Source: Cellulomonadaceae bacterium
GTDB taxonomy: Bacteria > Actinomycetota > Actinomycetes > Actinomycetales > Cellulomonadaceae
DNA: 7,396 bases
Assembly: GCA_031283115.1 (NCBI GenBank)
Contig: JAITCK010000180.1
Span: forward strand, 1-7,396
Direction of reading: 5' to 3'
Of the stretch, positions 5,616 through 7,396 are shown piece by piece; the first letter of the stretch is position 1, and the number at the start of each line of letters is the position of its first letter. The translations under genes were made by a program, and so were the position numbers. A model generated the notes under the pieces. The model worked only from the letters and a program-made list of their open reading frames with translations, ran no database searches and had not been told where the DNA came from.

Positions 5616-7136
5616 TCAGGCGCGAGCCAACCGGATCATCGACCAAGAGACGGCAGGCAGGTCAGCCGTCACGGTGCCGTCAGTGATGGTGGCCGAGGCG
5701 TTGACCTGGGGCAGCACGGTGGTGTCGTCCTCCACCGATGCCTTCCAGTAGGGGTCATCGTTGCTGTAGGTGACAGCCTCAACAACCTTCAGGTCACCGA
5801 AGCCACGCAAGTCCAGTTCGAGGCCCAACCCCTGGTCGGTGGACCGGTTGGTGGCAAACACCACCACGTCACCGGTCTCAGCGTCGAAGGTGGCCACAGC
5901 ATCCAGCGCCTTGACGGTACCGAACTGCTGAGTCTCGTGGGTGGGCGAGTCAATGGCGACGCGCAACACCTGCCCCTTGGCGTGACGGGCAGTCAGGGCG
6001 AAGGGGTGGAAGGTGGTCTGCTTCCAGATACGGCCCCCCTGGTCGGCAGGCTCGGTCATAATCGGGGCGATGACGTTGACCAACTGAGCCAGCGAGGCAG
6101 CGTGCACGCGGTCGGTGTGACGCAGCAGGGAAATGAGCAGGTTACCCACCACCACGGCGTCGGCCACGTTGTAGTTGTCCTCCAGCAGGGCGGGGGCCAC
6201 AGGCCAGTCGTCACCAGTGGGGGGCGCCGAAGGGGTCAAGTGGGCGTACCAGACGTTCCACTCGTCAAAAGAAATGTTGATGCGCTTGGTGTGGTTGCCC
6301 GCAGCACGCACGGCGTCAGCAGTGGACACCACATCGTCAATAAAGCGGTCCATGTTCTCGGACGAAGCCAAGAAGGAGGCCAGGTCGCCGTCCATCTCGG
6401 CGTAGTAGGCGTGAGCCGAGATGAGGTCCACCTGCTCGTAGGTCTCGGTGAGCACGGTGCGCTCCCAATCCCCGAAGGTGTCCATCTGACGGCTGGACGA
6501 GCCGCAGGCCACCAGTTCGAGGTCGGGGTTGACCTGACGCATGGCACGGGCAGCCTCGGCGGCGATACGGCCATACTCCTCGGCGGTCTTGTGACCGGTC
6601 TGCCAGGGGCCGTCCATCTCGTTACCCAGGCACCACATCTTAATGCGGTAGGGATCCTCGGCGCCGTTGGTTCGACGCTTGTCCGACCACTCGGTACCAC
6701 CGGGAATATTGCAGTATTCGAGGATGTCAATGGCCTCACGGACGCCGCGCGTCCCCAAGTTGATGGCCATCATCGGCTCGACATCAGCCTTCTGACACCA
6801 CGCCATGAACTCGTCAACACCCACGGTGTTGGGCTCGGTGGAGTGCCAAGCCAGATCCAGGCGGGCCGGACGGTCTTCCACCGGGCCGATAGCGTCTTCC
6901 CAGTTGTAGCCGGAGACGAAGTTGCCACCGGGGTAACGCACGGTGGTGACACCGAGTTCCTTGATCGCGTCGATGACGTCCTGACGGAAGCCTGTGGCGT
7001 CGGCGGTGGCGTGGCCGGGGTCGTGAATACCGGTGTAGACACAACGGCCCAAGTGCTCCACAAAGGAGCCGAAGGTGCGGGGGCGGACGGGACCGACGAC
7101 GAAGGCCGGATCCACAGTGACTTTGGCGGGCAGCAT
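5616..7136 (-). CDS. abfA: Alpha-L-arabinofuranosidase, GH51, cytoplasmic
   Basis: A 506-residue retaining glycoside hydrolase that removes terminal alpha-L-arabinofuranosyl groups from arabinan, arabinoxylan or arabinogalactan fragments. Usual GH51 length is about 500. Family marks are in order: FGSFVEHLGRCVYTGI (22-37), TVRYPGGNFVSGYNWED (65-81), the acid/base glutamate E173 in WCLGNEMDGPWQ, AHAYY (241-245), and the nucleophile E292 in SFDEWNVWY. A (beta/alpha)8 barrel is followed by a C-terminal beta domain (about 390-506). No signal peptide is present, so it works inside the cell on imported oligosaccharides. The frame is open to 7181, but ATG 7136 is chosen: GGAG stands 10 nt before it and MLPAKVTVDP is the usual N-terminus. 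It follows a second binding-protein gene after a hairpin and is followed by its own terminator, so it may be transcribed alone. Confidence 0.95.
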   Translation of the reverse strand: MLPAKVTVDPAFVVGPVRPRTFGSFVEHLGRCVYTGIHDPGHATADATGFRQDVIDAIKELGVTTVRYPGGNFVSGYNWEDAIGPVEDRPARLDLAWHSTEPNTVGVDEFMAWCQKADVEPMMAINLGTRGVREAIDILEYCNIPGGTEWSDKRRTNGAEDPYRIKMWCLGNEMDGPWQTGHKTAEEYGRIAAEAARAMRQVNPDLELVACGSSSRQMDTFGDWERTVLTETYEQVDLISAHAYYAEMDGDLASFLASSENMDRFIDDVVSTADAVRAAGNHTKRINISFDEWNVWYAHLTPSAPPTGDDWPVAPALLEDNYNVADAVVVGNLLISLLRHTDRVHAASLAQLVNVIAPIMTEPADQGGRIWKQTTFHPFALTARHAKGQVLRVAIDSPTHETQQFGTVKALDAVATFDAETGDVVVFATNRSTDQGLGLELDLRGFGDLKVVEAVTYSNDDPYWKASVEDDTTVLPQVNASATITDGTVTADLPAVSWSMIRLARA

Positions 7137-7146
7137 GGCGAATGTT

Positions 7147-7150
7147 CTCC
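7147..7150 (-). promoter_or_regulatory. Ribosome binding site of abfA
   Basis: Minus-strand GGAG, 10 nt before the ATG at 7136. It supports that start over the in-frame ATG at 7181, which would add 15 residues (MLYPSPLFNFRRTFA) not expected in GH51 enzymes. Confidence 0.6.
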
Positions 7151-7205
7151 GAAAGTTGAAAAGAGGTGAGGGGTACAGCATGACAGGTTATGCATCGGCT
7201 GACGC

Positions 7206-7244
7206 ATTGACGCGGGGGCGAGATACACCCGACCCCGCGTCAAT
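7206..7244 (-). terminator. Strong hairpin between the second binding protein and abfA
   Basis: ATTGACGCGGGG (7206-7217) and CCCCGCGTCAAT (7233-7244) are a perfect 12-bp inverted repeat around a 15-nt loop, about 80 bp after the stop codon of the minus-strand binding-protein gene and 70 bp before abfA. It is probably a terminator or attenuating hairpin lowering read-through into abfA. No T-run follows. The TTGACG within it could alternatively act as a -35, but no matching -10 is seen. Confidence 0.6.
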
Positions 7245-7324
7245 GGGGTTGTCGCGGTTCCTTTCGACCAGTCAGCCAGTCACATCAGACAGACGGTCAA
7301 AAGAATCCCTGTGAGGCGACAGAC

Positions 7325-7396
7325 TCAGTTGGCAGAACGAACCTGGTTCTGAATGTCAGCCTGAGCCTGCTCCAAGGCTTCACGGACATCCATGTC
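7325..7396 (-). CDS. Probable second sugar ABC binding protein (partial, C-terminus)
   Basis: Only the last 23 codons are in the window, reading DMDVREALEQAQADIQNQVR and ending in SAN and TGA. A 'D-V-(K/R)-E-A-L-x-x-A-Q-x-x-I' ending is typical of family 1 solute-binding proteins of sugar importers. The direction matches abfA, 188 bp downstream. A second importer next to an intracellular arabinofuranosidase would fit uptake of arabino-oligosaccharides. The identification rests on a short stretch. Confidence 0.55.
   Translation of the reverse strand, partial: DMDVREALEQAQADIQNQVRSAN

Noticed and set aside
5427..7169. A 580-codon open frame on the plus strand, longer than the arabinofuranosidase it faces.
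   Set aside because: It is antisense to the GH51 gene; its residues are a Gly/Val/His/Gln-rich mix typical of the complement of a GC-rich gene. The minus strand carries both catalytic glutamates and all GH51 motifs.
7137..7181. A 15-residue N-terminal extension of the arabinofuranosidase from ATG 7181.
   Set aside because: No ribosome site stands before 7181, and GH51 enzymes usually start near the MLPAKVTVDP position.
1..7396. tRNA or rRNA genes, CRISPR arrays, insertion sequences and integrases.
   Set aside because: I looked for cloverleaf patterns, regularly spaced repeats and transposase or integrase motifs and saw none. The only repeats are those listed, and a full computed search was not possible.

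Overview
The window reads as chromosomal DNA of a high-GC Gram-positive bacterium (Actinomycetota). The evidence is a GC content of roughly 60% by eye, GC-rich third codon positions, a GTG start on the LacI-type regulator, and a lipoprotein solute-binding protein of actinobacterial style. I cannot place it in a genus from sequence alone. The theme is sugar uptake and breakdown of arabinose-containing glycans.

Layout. Positions 1-2478 (minus strand) hold a CUT1-type sugar ABC transporter operon transcribed leftwards: a lipoprotein binding protein (1195-2478), a MalF-like permease (226-1179) and the first 76 codons of a MalG-like permease that runs off the left edge. Divergent from it on the plus strand is a LacI-family regulator (2712-3737). 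The 233 bp between them carries three copies of a GAAA-N4-TTTC palindrome, the likely operators of that regulator. Next, on the minus strand, is an unrelated gene (3815-5215) for a 466-residue protein with a Schlafen/AlbA_2 domain, a HATPase_c_4-like domain and a C-terminal winged helix. To its right is a 400-bp stretch without a convincing gene. A GH51 alpha-L-arabinofuranosidase (5616-7136, minus strand) follows, and then the last 23 codons of what looks like a second sugar-binding protein (minus strand, cut by the right edge). Hairpin terminator candidates lie at 5540-5569 and 7206-7244.

How the parts fit. The arabinofuranosidase has no signal peptide, so it should act in the cytoplasm on oligosaccharides brought in by ABC importers such as the two partly seen here. 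No ATPase gene is visible; CUT1 importers often share one encoded elsewhere. The LacI regulator probably controls the 1-2478 transporter and itself.

The most unusual structure is around the AlbA_2 gene. The last 24 bp of shared sequence at the 3' end of lacI recur exactly 1,578 bp downstream, on the far side of the AlbA_2 gene, and weaker similarity continues across the stop codon. The AlbA_2 gene therefore looks like a cassette placed at the 3' end of lacI, with the end of lacI duplicated. No integrase or transposase is present in the segment.
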